From Gottfriedia acidiceleris (GTDB taxonomy: Bacteria > Bacillota > Bacilli > Bacillales > Bacillaceae_G), in NCBI RefSeq assembly GCF_002128425.1, contig NZ_NESS01000002.1, positions 62,001 through 126,000 on the forward strand: a stretch of DNA of 64,000 nt, written 5' to 3'. A program made the translations under genes and the position numbers. This document shows, one piece after another, positions 43,711 through 52,835 of the stretch. How positions within the stretch are numbered: position 1 is the first letter of the stretch; each line of letters starts with the position of its first letter. The notes under the pieces were generated by a model. It saw nothing but the letters and a program-made list of their open reading frames with translations. It was not told the DNA's origin and did not search any database.

Positions 43711-45690
43711 ATGGTGTTGGCAAAGAATGAGACAACATATAACGAAGATGCGATACAGGTACTAGAAGGTTTAGAAGCTGTACGTAAACGACCTGGAATG
43801 TATATTGGCAGCACTGATAGTAGAGGTCTGCACCATTTAGTTTATGAAATCGTAGATAACTCTGTAGATGAAGCATTAGCTGGTCACGGGACTCAAATAG
43901 ATGTGGTTATTCATAAAGATAATAGCTTAAGCGTAAAAGACCATGGTCGTGGGATGCCTACTGGAATGCACAAAATGGGAAAACCAACTCCAGAAATTAT
44001 TTTAACTGTATTACACGCAGGGGGTAAATTTGGACAAGGCGGCTACAAAACAAGTGGTGGTCTACATGGTGTTGGTGCTTCAGTTGTTAATGCTTTATCT
44101 GAATGGTTAACAGTTGAAATTCACCGTGAAGGAACGATTTACAAGCAACGTTTTGAAAATGGTGGTAAAGCAGTAACTTCCTTAGAAATCGTTGGAAAGA
44201 CTAAAAGAACTGGTACGACGATCCATTTTAAACCAGATCCAACTATTTTTAGCACAACAAATTTCAACTTTGATACTTTATGTGAAAGACTTAGAGAGTC
44301 AGCTTTTTTATTAAAAGGATTAAAAATTACAATTAAAGATGAACGTCATGATACGTTCGAAGAGTTTTATTATGAAAACGGTATCGAAGCTTTTGTATCG
44401 TATTTAAACGAAGAAAAAGAAGCTCTACATCCTGTAGTATTCTTTGAAGGACTACAAAATAAAATAGAGGTTGAATTTTCGTTCCAATTTAATGACGGTT
44501 ATTCAGAAACGATGCTTTCTTTCGTAAACAATGTTCGTACAAAAGATGGTGGTACACACGAAGTTGGTGCAAAAACTGCTTTAACAAGAGCATTTAATGA
44601 ATACGCAAGAAAAGTAAATCTGTTAAAAGAAAAAGATAAAAATTTAGATGGAGCGGATATTCGTGAAGGATTAGCTGCAATTGTATCTGTACGAATTCCT
44701 GAAGAGCTGCTTCAATTTGAAGGTCAAACTAAAGGTAAATTAGGTACTAGTGAAGCAAGGTCAGCTGTTGACTCTGTTGTTTCGGACCAATTGGCTTACT
44801 TCCTAGAAGAAAATCCAGATATTGCGACTTCATTAGTAAAGAAATCGATAAAAGCATTTCAAGCGAGAGAAGCTGCAAGAAAAGCACGTGAAGAAGCAAG
44901 AAGTGGTAAAAAGAGAAAGCGTTCAGAAACATCATTAAGCGGAAAGCTTACACCGGCACAGTCACGTAACCCACAGAAAAATGAATTATACTTAGTTGAG
45001 GGTGATTCAGCTGGTGGTAGTGCTAAACAAGGTCGTGATCGCCGTTTCCAAGCAATTTTGCCTTTACGTGGTAAAGTAATCAATACAGAGAAGGCAAAAC
45101 TAGCGGACATAATGAAAAATGAAGAGATTAATACGATTATTCATGCGATTGGTGCAGGAGTAGGTAGTGATTTTGACATTGAAGATGTTAATTATGACAA
45201 AATCGTTATTATGACCGATGCTGATACAGATGGAGCGCATATTCAAGTACTTTTATTAACATTCTTTTACCGTTATATGAAGCCATTAGTAGAGGCTGGT
45301 AAAGTTTATATCGCCTTACCTCCTTTATTCAAAGTAAGTAAAGGTTCTGGAAAAAAAGAAGTAATCGAATATGCTTGGTCAGAGGTAGACTTACAAGATG
45401 CGATTAAAAAAGTTGGTAAAGGTTATATGATTCAGCGTTATAAAGGACTTGGTGAAATGAATGCTGACCAACTTTGGGAAACAACGATGGATCCTGAAAC
45501 TAGAACGCTTATTCGTGTGAAAATTGATGATGGCGCTAGAGCAGATCGTCGTGTAACTACTTTAATGGGTGATAAAGTTGAACCTAGACGTAAGTGGATT
45601 GAATCAAATGTAGTATTTGATTTAGATGAAGAGGATAAAATTTTAAATAATGAGCAAGTTGAAGTAGAAAAAGAAGGGAGCAATGTCTGA
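43711..45690 (+). CDS. parE: DNA topoisomerase IV subunit B (ParE)
   Basis: The 659-residue ATPase subunit has the GHKL motifs LEAVRKRPGMYIG and EIVDNSVDEA at the N-terminus, GGLHGVGASVVNALS, and the TOPRIM motifs YLVEGDSAGGSA, LPLRGKVINTEKA and TDADTDGAHI. It decatenates daughter chromosomes with ParC. The start is ATG 43711 after AAAGGAG. The stop overlaps the parC start (ATGA). GyrB is the close paralogue, but the adjacent parC and yneT/plsY context identify ParE. Confidence 0.96.
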   Translation: MVLAKNETTYNEDAIQVLEGLEAVRKRPGMYIGSTDSRGLHHLVYEIVDNSVDEALAGHGTQIDVVIHKDNSLSVKDHGRGMPTGMHKMGKPTPEIILTVLHAGGKFGQGGYKTSGGLHGVGASVVNALSEWLTVEIHREGTIYKQRFENGGKAVTSLEIVGKTKRTGTTIHFKPDPTIFSTTNFNFDTLCERLRESAFLLKGLKITIKDERHDTFEEFYYENGIEAFVSYLNEEKEALHPVVFFEGLQNKIEVEFSFQFNDGYSETMLSFVNNVRTKDGGTHEVGAKTALTRAFNEYARKVNLLKEKDKNLDGADIREGLAAIVSVRIPEELLQFEGQTKGKLGTSEARSAVDSVVSDQLAYFLEENPDIATSLVKKSIKAFQAREAARKAREEARSGKKRKRSETSLSGKLTPAQSRNPQKNELYLVEGDSAGGSAKQGRDRRFQAILPLRGKVINTEKAKLADIMKNEEINTIIHAIGAGVGSDFDIEDVNYDKIVIMTDADTDGAHIQVLLLTFFYRYMKPLVEAGKVYIALPPLFKVSKGSGKKEVIEYAWSEVDLQDAIKKVGKGYMIQRYKGLGEMNADQLWETTMDPETRTLIRVKIDDGARADRRVTTLMGDKVEPRRKWIESNVVFDLDEEDKILNNEQVEVEKEGSNV

Positions 45691-48122
45691 TGCAATCATC
45701 GGAAAAATTATATAATATCCCTTTAGAAGACATAATAGGTGACCGCTTTGGTCGATATAGTAAGTATATTATTCAAGAACGAGCATTACCTGATGCTCGT
45801 GATGGTTTAAAGCCAGTTCAACGTCGTATTTTGTATTCAATGCACGTTGAAGGAAACACGCAAGACAAGCCTTACCGTAAATCTGCTAAAACAGTCGGAA
45901 ATGTAATTGGTAATTACCATCCACATGGTGATACTTCTGTATATGATGCGATGGTACGACTAAGTCAAGATTGGAAATTAAGAAATGTATTAATTCAAAT
46001 GCATGGAAATAACGGTAGTATTGATGGAGACCCTCCAGCAGCTATGCGTTATACCGAGGCTAGGTTATCAGCAATAGCAAGTGAACTATTGAGAGATATT
46101 GATAAAGAAACAGTTGATTTTGTACCGAACTTTGACGATACAAGTATGGAGCCAGTTGTTTTACCATCAATGTTTCCAAATTTATTAGTTAACGGTAGCA
46201 CAGGAATCTCTGCCGGATATGCAACTGAAATACCTTCGCATCATCTTGGGGAAGTAATCGATGCTACGATTATGCGCATTGAAAATAAAAACTGTACAGT
46301 AGATGATTTAATGACCGTAATCCATGGACCTGATTTTGCTACTGGTGGAATCATTCAAGGTGTGGATGGTATAAAAAAAGCCTATGAAACAGGAAAAGGA
46401 AAAATCATTATTCGAAGCCGTGTTCATACCGAGGATTTACGTGGTGGGAAACAGGCATTAATCATTACAGAAATTCCTTCAGAAGTGAATAAAGCGAATT
46501 TAGTAAAGAAGATGGATGAGGTTCGTCTTGATCGAAAAGTTGATGGAATTACAGAAGTACGTGATGAAACAGATCGTACTGGACTCCGAATTGTCATCGA
46601 ACTGAAAAAAGATGCAAATAACGAAGCGATTTTAAATTATTTATATAAAAATACTGAACTTCAAATACCTTATAACTTCAATATGGTTGCGATCTATAAT
46701 CGTACACCGAAACAAATGTCATTACCTGCAATTCTTGATGCTTATATTGAACATCAAAAAGAAGTCATTACAAATCGTTCAAATTTTGATTTAAGAAAAG
46801 CAAAAGCTCGCCAACATGTTGTAGAAGGTTTGATGAAGGCTTTATCGATTTTAGATGAAGTAATTTCAACAATCCGTTCTGCAAATGATAAACGCGATGC
46901 AAAGGATAAGTTAATCGCTCAATTTGAGTTTACTGAACAACAAGCTGAAGCGATAGTCATGTTACAATTATATCGCCTAACAAACACTGATATAACAGCA
47001 TTACAAGAAGAAGCAGATGAGTTAGATAAACGAATCAAACAGCTTGAAGCAATTTTAAACAGTGAAGCAAAATTATTGTCAGTTATAAAAACAGACTTAA
47101 AGAAAATTAAATTAAAATATGCAGACGACAGACGTTCGACGATTCAAGAAGAAATTGAAGAAATTAAAATTGCTAGAGAAGATATAATCGCTCAAGAAGA
47201 CGTGATTGTCACGGTTACAAGTGAAGGATACGTTAAACGTACAAGTCCTAGATCTTTTACAGCTTCAAATGGTAAAGATTACGGTATGAAAGAAGGCGAC
47301 CGTTTAATTTATCAAATAGAAAGTACGACGACAGATACACTTATTTTATTTACTTCAAAAGGTAACTATTTATATTTACCAATTCATGAAATGCAAGATA
47401 TCAGATGGAAAGATATGGGGCAACATGTTGCAAATATTATTCCAATTGAGAGAGACGAAACAATTCTTTCTGCTACAGTCGTAAATAATTTTGAAGAAAA
47501 TAAAGATTATATTTTATTTGTGACTAAAAATGGTATTGTAAAACGTACAAGTATTCAGCAATTAAAAGTACAACGTTATTCTAAACCACTTGTTGGTATG
47601 TCAATTAAGTCAGATGATACCTTAATTTTTGCTGGTGTCACTTCTGAAACAGATCAAGTGTTGATGGCTACAAGTTTGGGATACACATTGTTATTTAATG
47701 TTGAAGAGATTAGTATACAAGGCTTAAGAGCTGGCGGAGTTAAAGGAATTAACTTAAAGGATCAAGATTTTGTTGTATCTGCAGACACGATTAGTAACGA
47801 AGTGAAAGAAATATTCTGTGCAACACATCGAGCAGCAATTAAAAAAATGAAACTCGATACGATCCCTCAAAGCTCTAGAGGTACAAGGGGAGTTAAAGTA
47901 CTTCGCGATTTGAAAAATAATCCTCATATGTTAATTGGGGTATATGCAATAAATGAAAATGATATGTTTGCATTATTAAGTAAATCTGGGCAATTTGAGA
48001 CAGTTGACCCAAGTGATTTAAGAAATAGTGATCAGTATAGTAATGGATCATTTGTTATGGATACTGATGATTCTGGTGATATAAAGACGATTATTCGATA
48101 CAAAAAAGAAGAAAATAATTAG
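45690..48122 (+). CDS. parC: DNA topoisomerase IV subunit A (ParC)
   Basis: The 810-residue subunit has the catalytic tyrosine Tyr121 in AAMRYTEARLS and the quinolone-resistance-determining stretch HPHGDTSVYDA (residues 78-88). The position equivalent to Ser80 of Staphylococcus GrlA is Thr82 and the Glu84 equivalent is Asp86. The C-terminal domain has repeated beta-pinwheel segments (GYVKRTSPRSF, NGIVKRTSIQQL). It is translationally coupled to parE. Confidence 0.96.
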   Translation: MQSSEKLYNIPLEDIIGDRFGRYSKYIIQERALPDARDGLKPVQRRILYSMHVEGNTQDKPYRKSAKTVGNVIGNYHPHGDTSVYDAMVRLSQDWKLRNVLIQMHGNNGSIDGDPPAAMRYTEARLSAIASELLRDIDKETVDFVPNFDDTSMEPVVLPSMFPNLLVNGSTGISAGYATEIPSHHLGEVIDATIMRIENKNCTVDDLMTVIHGPDFATGGIIQGVDGIKKAYETGKGKIIIRSRVHTEDLRGGKQALIITEIPSEVNKANLVKKMDEVRLDRKVDGITEVRDETDRTGLRIVIELKKDANNEAILNYLYKNTELQIPYNFNMVAIYNRTPKQMSLPAILDAYIEHQKEVITNRSNFDLRKAKARQHVVEGLMKALSILDEVISTIRSANDKRDAKDKLIAQFEFTEQQAEAIVMLQLYRLTNTDITALQEEADELDKRIKQLEAILNSEAKLLSVIKTDLKKIKLKYADDRRSTIQEEIEEIKIAREDIIAQEDVIVTVTSEGYVKRTSPRSFTASNGKDYGMKEGDRLIYQIESTTTDTLILFTSKGNYLYLPIHEMQDIRWKDMGQHVANIIPIERDETILSATVVNNFEENKDYILFVTKNGIVKRTSIQQLKVQRYSKPLVGMSIKSDDTLIFAGVTSETDQVLMATSLGYTLLFNVEEISIQGLRAGGVKGINLKDQDFVVSADTISNEVKEIFCATHRAAIKKMKLDTIPQSSRGTRGVKVLRDLKNNPHMLIGVYAINENDMFALLSKSGQFETVDPSDLRNSDQYSNGSFVMDTDDSGDIKTIIRYKKEENN

Positions 48123-48127
48123 AAAAG

Positions 48128-48162
48128 AACCTATTCCAAGCTTTTTGGAATAGGTTTTTTTG
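48128..48162 (+). terminator. Intrinsic terminator after parC
   Basis: AACCTATTCCAA and TTGGAATAGGTT form a 12-bp stem with a T run, whose end overlaps the first Spo0A-box core. Confidence 0.95.
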
Positions 48163-48176
48163 TCGAATTTGTCGAA
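48161..48176 (+). promoter_or_regulatory. Two tandem Spo0A-box cores upstream of livK
   Basis: TGTCGAA occurs at 48161-48167 and 48170-48176, nine bases apart, the second in a TTTGTCGAAAAA context matching the 0A box. They lie about 270 bases before livK, within a 320-base gap (48123-48441) that has no ORF. Confidence 0.5.
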
Positions 48177-48332
48177 AAATGTACAAATAATACTAGAAAA
48201 ACATTTTATATGAATTAATCAAGGGAAATTAATTAAAAGTTTCTAATTTTACAATTCAAAAATAAGAAAAAAAGGTTTTTAATGAATTTTTAATGGTAAT
48301 AATTGCCTAAAATAACAACGAATCGACAGAAT

Positions 48333-48339
48333 TGTCGAA
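48333..48339 (+). promoter_or_regulatory. Third Spo0A-box core upstream of livK
   Basis: TGTCGAA occurs again about 100 bases before livK, with a near match in inverse orientation (TCGACA at 48323-48328) just before it. Three exact cores in one intergenic region suggest Spo0A or AbrB-linked control of the liv operon. Confidence 0.45.
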
Positions 48340-48404
48340 ATATTTTGAACCAAAAGACCTTGTCTAACGAAAAAATATAGCTTACTATTTTCTTAAGTAT
48401 TTTA

Positions 48405-48419
48405 AATTTTCAAAAAAAT
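48405..48419 (+). promoter_or_regulatory. CodY-like box upstream of livK
   Basis: AATTTTCAAAAAAAT differs at two of fifteen positions from the CodY motif AATTTTCWGAAAATT and is 22 bases before the livK start. CodY represses branched-chain amino acid transport genes when isoleucine, leucine and valine are plentiful, so the location makes sense. Confidence 0.5.
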
Positions 48420-48441
48420 AGGTTATTAAGGGGGCGTACAT

Positions 48442-49626
48442 ATGGTTTTAAAGAAAGGATTTGCAATTTTAGCATCAGTATCGTTAACTGCAGGTATTTT
48501 AGCAGGTTGTGGTAATAGTAATAGTTCAAAGGATGGGAACCAGGTCATTAAAATTGCTACAAATACACCATTATCTGGTAATAACGCAATTTTAGGTGAA
48601 TCCATTAAACTTGGAGCTCAGCTTGCATTAGAGGATCAAAAAGCAGCTTTCAAAAAATTAGGCTTTGATTTAAAGATTGTACCTTATGATGATCAAGGGG
48701 ATCCAAAAAAAGGTGTAGCAAATGCTGAGCAGTTAGCTGCAGACAATAAAATCCTTGGTGTTGTAGGACACTTAAACTCTGGTGTAGCAATTCCATCTTC
48801 TGTAAAGTATGAGAAAGACCATATCGTAATGGTTTCTCCTTCAAATACTGCAAATGAAGTTACTGACCGTGGATTAGGAGTCGTTAACCGAATTTGTGCT
48901 CGTGATGACTTCCAAGGTCCTGCAGGTGCAAATTTTGCGATTAATACATTAAAAGCTAAAAATATATTTATCATTCAAGATAAAACACCTTACGGAACTG
49001 GTTTAGCAAATGAATTCAAAGCTGCTGCTGAGAAATTAGGCGCTAAAATTTTAGGTGAAGAAGGGATCTCAATCGGAGATAAAGACTTTAACGGTGTACT
49101 AAATAATGCGATTGCGAAAAAGCCTGATTTAGTATTCTTTGGTGGACTTTATGCTGAAGGTGGAATTTTATTAAAACAAGCTCGTGAAAAAGGATTAAAC
49201 ATCCCATTCATGGGTGGAGATGGAATGGACTCTTCAGGTTTAGTTGATATTGCTGGGGATGCTGTTAAAAACTTCTACTATACTTCAGTTGCTGGTGATA
49301 CGTTAAAAACAGATAAAGGTAAAGCTTTTGCTGACGCATATAAATCAAAATTTAATAAAAACATCGAATCGTTCTCGTCTTACGGATATGATTCTGCTGG
49401 CGTTTTATTAGAAGGATTAAAAAATGCGATTAACGATAACAAAGGTAAAACTCCAACTCGTGAACAAGTTGAAAAAGCAGTACGTGCAATTCAAGATTAT
49501 GATGGTGTAGTAACGAAGGTTGGTTTCGACGATAAAGGGGACAACAAATACGCAAAAGTATTTATTTATACGTTTAAAGAAGCTAAATATCCTGGTACTC
49601 AAGAAGGCGAAGTTACTAAACCATAA
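48442..49626 (+). CDS. livK: Branched-chain amino acid ABC transporter, substrate-binding lipoprotein
   Basis: The 394-residue protein begins with a lipoprotein signal peptide (KKGFAILASVSLTAGILAGC, lipobox LAGC with Cys23) and a two-lobed type-I periplasmic-binding fold. Motifs IKIATNTPLSGNNAILGESI, GVVGHLNSG and PSNTANEVTDRG match LivK/LivJ. It captures Leu/Ile/Val outside the membrane for the LivHMGF machinery encoded next. GGGGGCG precedes the ATG. A hairpin after its stop probably lets livK be made in excess over the membrane subunits. Confidence 0.93.
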   Translation: MVLKKGFAILASVSLTAGILAGCGNSNSSKDGNQVIKIATNTPLSGNNAILGESIKLGAQLALEDQKAAFKKLGFDLKIVPYDDQGDPKKGVANAEQLAADNKILGVVGHLNSGVAIPSSVKYEKDHIVMVSPSNTANEVTDRGLGVVNRICARDDFQGPAGANFAINTLKAKNIFIIQDKTPYGTGLANEFKAAAEKLGAKILGEEGISIGDKDFNGVLNNAIAKKPDLVFFGGLYAEGGILLKQAREKGLNIPFMGGDGMDSSGLVDIAGDAVKNFYYTSVAGDTLKTDKGKAFADAYKSKFNKNIESFSSYGYDSAGVLLEGLKNAINDNKGKTPTREQVEKAVRAIQDYDGVVTKVGFDDKGDNKYAKVFIYTFKEAKYPGTQEGEVTKP

Positions 49627-49654
49627 TTAGGAACAAAGTCTACCAGTCTAAAGA

Positions 49655-49690
49655 AAGAGAGTATCCCGTAAAAACGTGATACTCTTTTTC
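49655..49690 (+). terminator. Attenuator-like hairpin between livK and livH
   Basis: AAGAGAGTATC and GATACTCTTTTT pair over about 10 bases with a 12-base loop and a T run. In binding-protein operons a leaky hairpin at this place raises the ratio of binding protein to permease. Confidence 0.8.
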
Positions 49691-49768
49691 TCTCAATAAG
49701 GTGAGAAAATTGTAAAATTTTGGAAATTAATAGGAAATAAACTATATTATTTATAGGAGGTCTCATAC

Positions 49769-50752
49769 ATGAATGAAGTAATCCAAACACTACCTCAAGT
49801 ACTAATAGACGGTCTTGTTTTAGGAGCAGTATATGCAATCGTAGCACTCGGTTACACGATGGTTTATGGGATATTAGAACTAATCAACTTTGCACATGGT
49901 GAAATATTCATGGCAGGTGCGTTTATTGGTACTGCAGTATTAATTACATTTACTGGTTTAGGTTTATTAAGTAGTCTACCTGCAATTATCGTGTTAGCAA
50001 TTGTATTAATTATAGCTTCATTAGCAACTGGATTCCTAGGAATGGGGATTGAAAGAGTTGCGTATCGTCCATTACGAAAAGCACCAAAGTTAATTACATT
50101 AATTACAGCAATAGGTATTTCATTTTTACTACAAGATATCGTGCGTTTTATTGCTGAATTAAAAGAAGGAAATTACATTATTACTGGCCCATCACTATTT
50201 TCAGGACAACACCAAATTAAAACTAGCTCAATTTTTTCTTCATTTGGAAATGCACAAATTAAATCAGCATCAATTATTATTTTAGTCGTTGCAGTTGTAA
50301 TGATGATTTCATTAGATTACTTCATCAATAAAACAAAATGGGGTACAGCAATGCGTGCAGTTGCTCAGGATCGTGAAACTGCATCATTAATGTCTGTAAA
50401 CGTTAACAAAGTCATCTCATTAACATTCTTTTTAGGCTCTGGATTAGGTGGTGCAACTGGCGTACTTTTTGCATTACAATATAACACAATTGATCCGTAC
50501 ATCGGTTTTATTTTAGGGCTAAAAGCATTTACAGCTGCAGTATTAGGGGGAATAGGAAATATCCGTGGTGCGATGGTTGGTGGTTTATTAATCGGTATAA
50601 TCGAAGTGTTTGCAGCAACAAATTTATCAACTTTAACACATGGCATTTTCCCATCAGAATATAAAGATGTATTTGCATTTGGAATTTTAATTCTAGTTCT
50701 AATATTCAAGCCAGAAGGTTTATTTGGTAAACCTGTAGCTGAGAAAGTGTAG
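49769..50752 (+). CDS. livH: Branched-chain amino acid ABC permease LivH
   Basis: The 327-residue membrane protein has about eight hydrophobic segments, LVLGAVYAIVALGYTMVYGI near the start, and the conserved permease motif GLKAFTAAVLGGIGNIRGAM near residue 250. It is one of the two channel subunits. AGGAGG lies 8 bases before the ATG. It is ten bases from livM. Confidence 0.94.
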   Translation: MNEVIQTLPQVLIDGLVLGAVYAIVALGYTMVYGILELINFAHGEIFMAGAFIGTAVLITFTGLGLLSSLPAIIVLAIVLIIASLATGFLGMGIERVAYRPLRKAPKLITLITAIGISFLLQDIVRFIAELKEGNYIITGPSLFSGQHQIKTSSIFSSFGNAQIKSASIIILVVAVVMMISLDYFINKTKWGTAMRAVAQDRETASLMSVNVNKVISLTFFLGSGLGGATGVLFALQYNTIDPYIGFILGLKAFTAAVLGGIGNIRGAMVGGLLIGIIEVFAATNLSTLTHGIFPSEYKDVFAFGILILVLIFKPEGLFGKPVAEKV

Positions 50753-50761
50753 GTGAATTAG

Positions 50762-52030
50762 ATGAAGAGCTTAGTAGAAGGGTTAAAACAATCAAACAAA
50801 CTACAAGGAATTTTCTTAGGAGCTTATATCGTTGTTACATCATTAGGATTATACTTTTTGCAAGAATCCGTAACAGCATTTCTATTAATTTTATTCTCAC
50901 TTTATTTATTATATAAAACTAATTTTCCAGTTAAATTAAAATGGAGCATTGGAATACTAGTTTTAACAGTGATCATGCCATATGTAGCATCACAAGGTAC
51001 AGCATTTGAATCATATATGGGTGTAGCGACTTTAGTTGGAATTTATGTTGCAATGGCACTTGGATTAAACGTTGTAGTTGGTTTAGCAGGTTTATTAGAT
51101 TTAGGATTTGTTGCCTTCTTTGCAATCGGTTCATATACTTATGCAATTTTTTCTACTAAACAAGTAACGAACTTCTTGCATTTTGACTTTCTTCCTTTTT
51201 CAGGAAACTCATTCTGGGTATTTATAATTATCGGTGGAATTATCGCAAGCATAGCAGGTGTATTATTAGGTATTCCAGTACTTCGCGTAAAAGGTGATTA
51301 TTTAGCAATTGTAACACTTGGATTCGGGGAAATTATTCGAATCGTATTTAATAACTTAGATAAACCGGTAAATATTACTGGTGGAGCACAAGGTATTTCT
51401 TCTATTCCAGCACCTACTATTTTTGGATTAGAAATTGATAGTTCTGGCCAATTTTATTATGTGGTGTTAGTTGTATTAGCAATTGTCATTTTAGCTGTTA
51501 CTAGATTACAAGATTCTAAACTTGGCCGTTCTTGGAAAGCGGTACGTGAGAATGAAATCGCTGCCCAAGCATCAGGTATTCACTTAGTACGTACGAAATT
51601 AATTGCATTTGCAATTGGTGCTTCTTTCTCAGGAATGATGGGGGTAGTATTCTCTGCAAAGCAAATGTTCATTGACCCTACAAGCTTTACATTACTTGAA
51701 TCAATCACGATCTTAGTAATGGTAATTTTAGGAGGAATGGGTAGCGTTCCAGGGGTTATTCTTGGAGCAGCACTTGTAACAATCTTAAACCTACAAGTAT
51801 TAACAGAAGTAACAAATTATTTAAACCAATTAACATTAGATGGAGTCATTAATTTACCACCGGCTCTATCACCTTCTAAAATGCAACGTATGATTTTCGG
51901 ACTAATTTTAGTACTTGTAGCAATCTTCAGGCCTAAAGGACTATTGCCTGCCAAAAATAAGGTTGTTCCAAAAGAAGACGTCGTAGATCAAACTGTAGTC
52001 GAAGAAAATACACGCTCAGTTTCATTTTAG
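50762..52030 (+). CDS. livM: Branched-chain amino acid ABC permease LivM
   Basis: The 422-residue second permease subunit has an N-terminal extension of about 90 residues with extra hydrophobic segments, then the core MALGLNVVVGLAGLLDLGFV, LRVKGDYLAIVTLGFGEIIR and VILGGMGSVPGVILGAAL. The C-terminal tail is hydrophilic and acidic (VPKEDVVDQTVVEENTRSV). It pairs with LivH. Confidence 0.94.
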   Translation: MKSLVEGLKQSNKLQGIFLGAYIVVTSLGLYFLQESVTAFLLILFSLYLLYKTNFPVKLKWSIGILVLTVIMPYVASQGTAFESYMGVATLVGIYVAMALGLNVVVGLAGLLDLGFVAFFAIGSYTYAIFSTKQVTNFLHFDFLPFSGNSFWVFIIIGGIIASIAGVLLGIPVLRVKGDYLAIVTLGFGEIIRIVFNNLDKPVNITGGAQGISSIPAPTIFGLEIDSSGQFYYVVLVVLAIVILAVTRLQDSKLGRSWKAVRENEIAAQASGIHLVRTKLIAFAIGASFSGMMGVVFSAKQMFIDPTSFTLLESITILVMVILGGMGSVPGVILGAALVTILNLQVLTEVTNYLNQLTLDGVINLPPALSPSKMQRMIFGLILVLVAIFRPKGLLPAKNKVVPKEDVVDQTVVEENTRSVSF

Positions 52031-52046
52031 GAGAGGAGGTTATTAA

Positions 52047-52817
52047 ATGTTAAAAACAACGAATTTAACGAAAAGCTTTGGCGGTTTAACAGCTGTTAAT
52101 AATGTAAATATAGAAATTAAAGAAGGCTCAATTACAGCAGTAATTGGACCAAATGGTGCAGGGAAAACAACATTTTTTAATATGATTACAGGTGTATATA
52201 CTCCTACTAGCGGTGAGATTTTGCTTGGTAATGAAAGTTTAGTAGGGTTAAAGCCACATACTGTTAATAAAAAAGGGATCGCGCGTACATTCCAAAATAT
52301 TCGTTTATTTAGTAGTATGACGGCTTTAGAAAATGTCATGGTAGGAATGCATCAGCACTTAAAATATGGCGTATTTTCAACAATATTCCATTTACCTAAA
52401 TTTAAAAAAGCAGAAAAAATGGCGATGAAGGAAGCATATAAATGGTTAGAATACGTAGGATTGGCTGATGTTTATAATGAGGAAGCATCGAGTCTATCAT
52501 ATGGTGCACAAAGACGACTTGAAATCGCGCGTGCATTAGCATCTCAACCAAGAATCTTACTTTTAGATGAGCCAGCTGCAGGGATGAATCCGAAAGAAAC
52601 GAAAGAATTGACTGATTTAATCTATCAAATGAGAGATGACTTAAACTTAACAATCGTCTTAATCGAACATGATATGAAGCTTGTAATGGAAATTTCCGAG
52701 TATTTATTCGTACTTGATCATGGCGAAAAAATTGCAGAAGGTAAACCACTTGAAATTCGAAATAATCAAAAAGTAATTGAAGCATATTTAGGAAAAAGTG
52801 CAGTGACTACTGCATAG
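52047..52817 (+). CDS. livG: Branched-chain amino acid ABC ATPase LivG
   Basis: The 256-residue ATPase has Walker A GPNGAGKTT, signature LSYGAQRRLEIARAL and Walker B ILLLDEPAAGMNP followed by the LivG-typical IVLIEHDMKLVMEIS. It energises uptake with LivF. GGAGAGGAGG precedes the ATG, 16 bases after livM. Confidence 0.95.
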   Translation: MLKTTNLTKSFGGLTAVNNVNIEIKEGSITAVIGPNGAGKTTFFNMITGVYTPTSGEILLGNESLVGLKPHTVNKKGIARTFQNIRLFSSMTALENVMVGMHQHLKYGVFSTIFHLPKFKKAEKMAMKEAYKWLEYVGLADVYNEEASSLSYGAQRRLEIARALASQPRILLLDEPAAGMNPKETKELTDLIYQMRDDLNLTIVLIEHDMKLVMEISEYLFVLDHGEKIAEGKPLEIRNNQKVIEAYLGKSAVTTA

Positions 52818-52835
52818 TGAAAGGAGTACGAAAAG

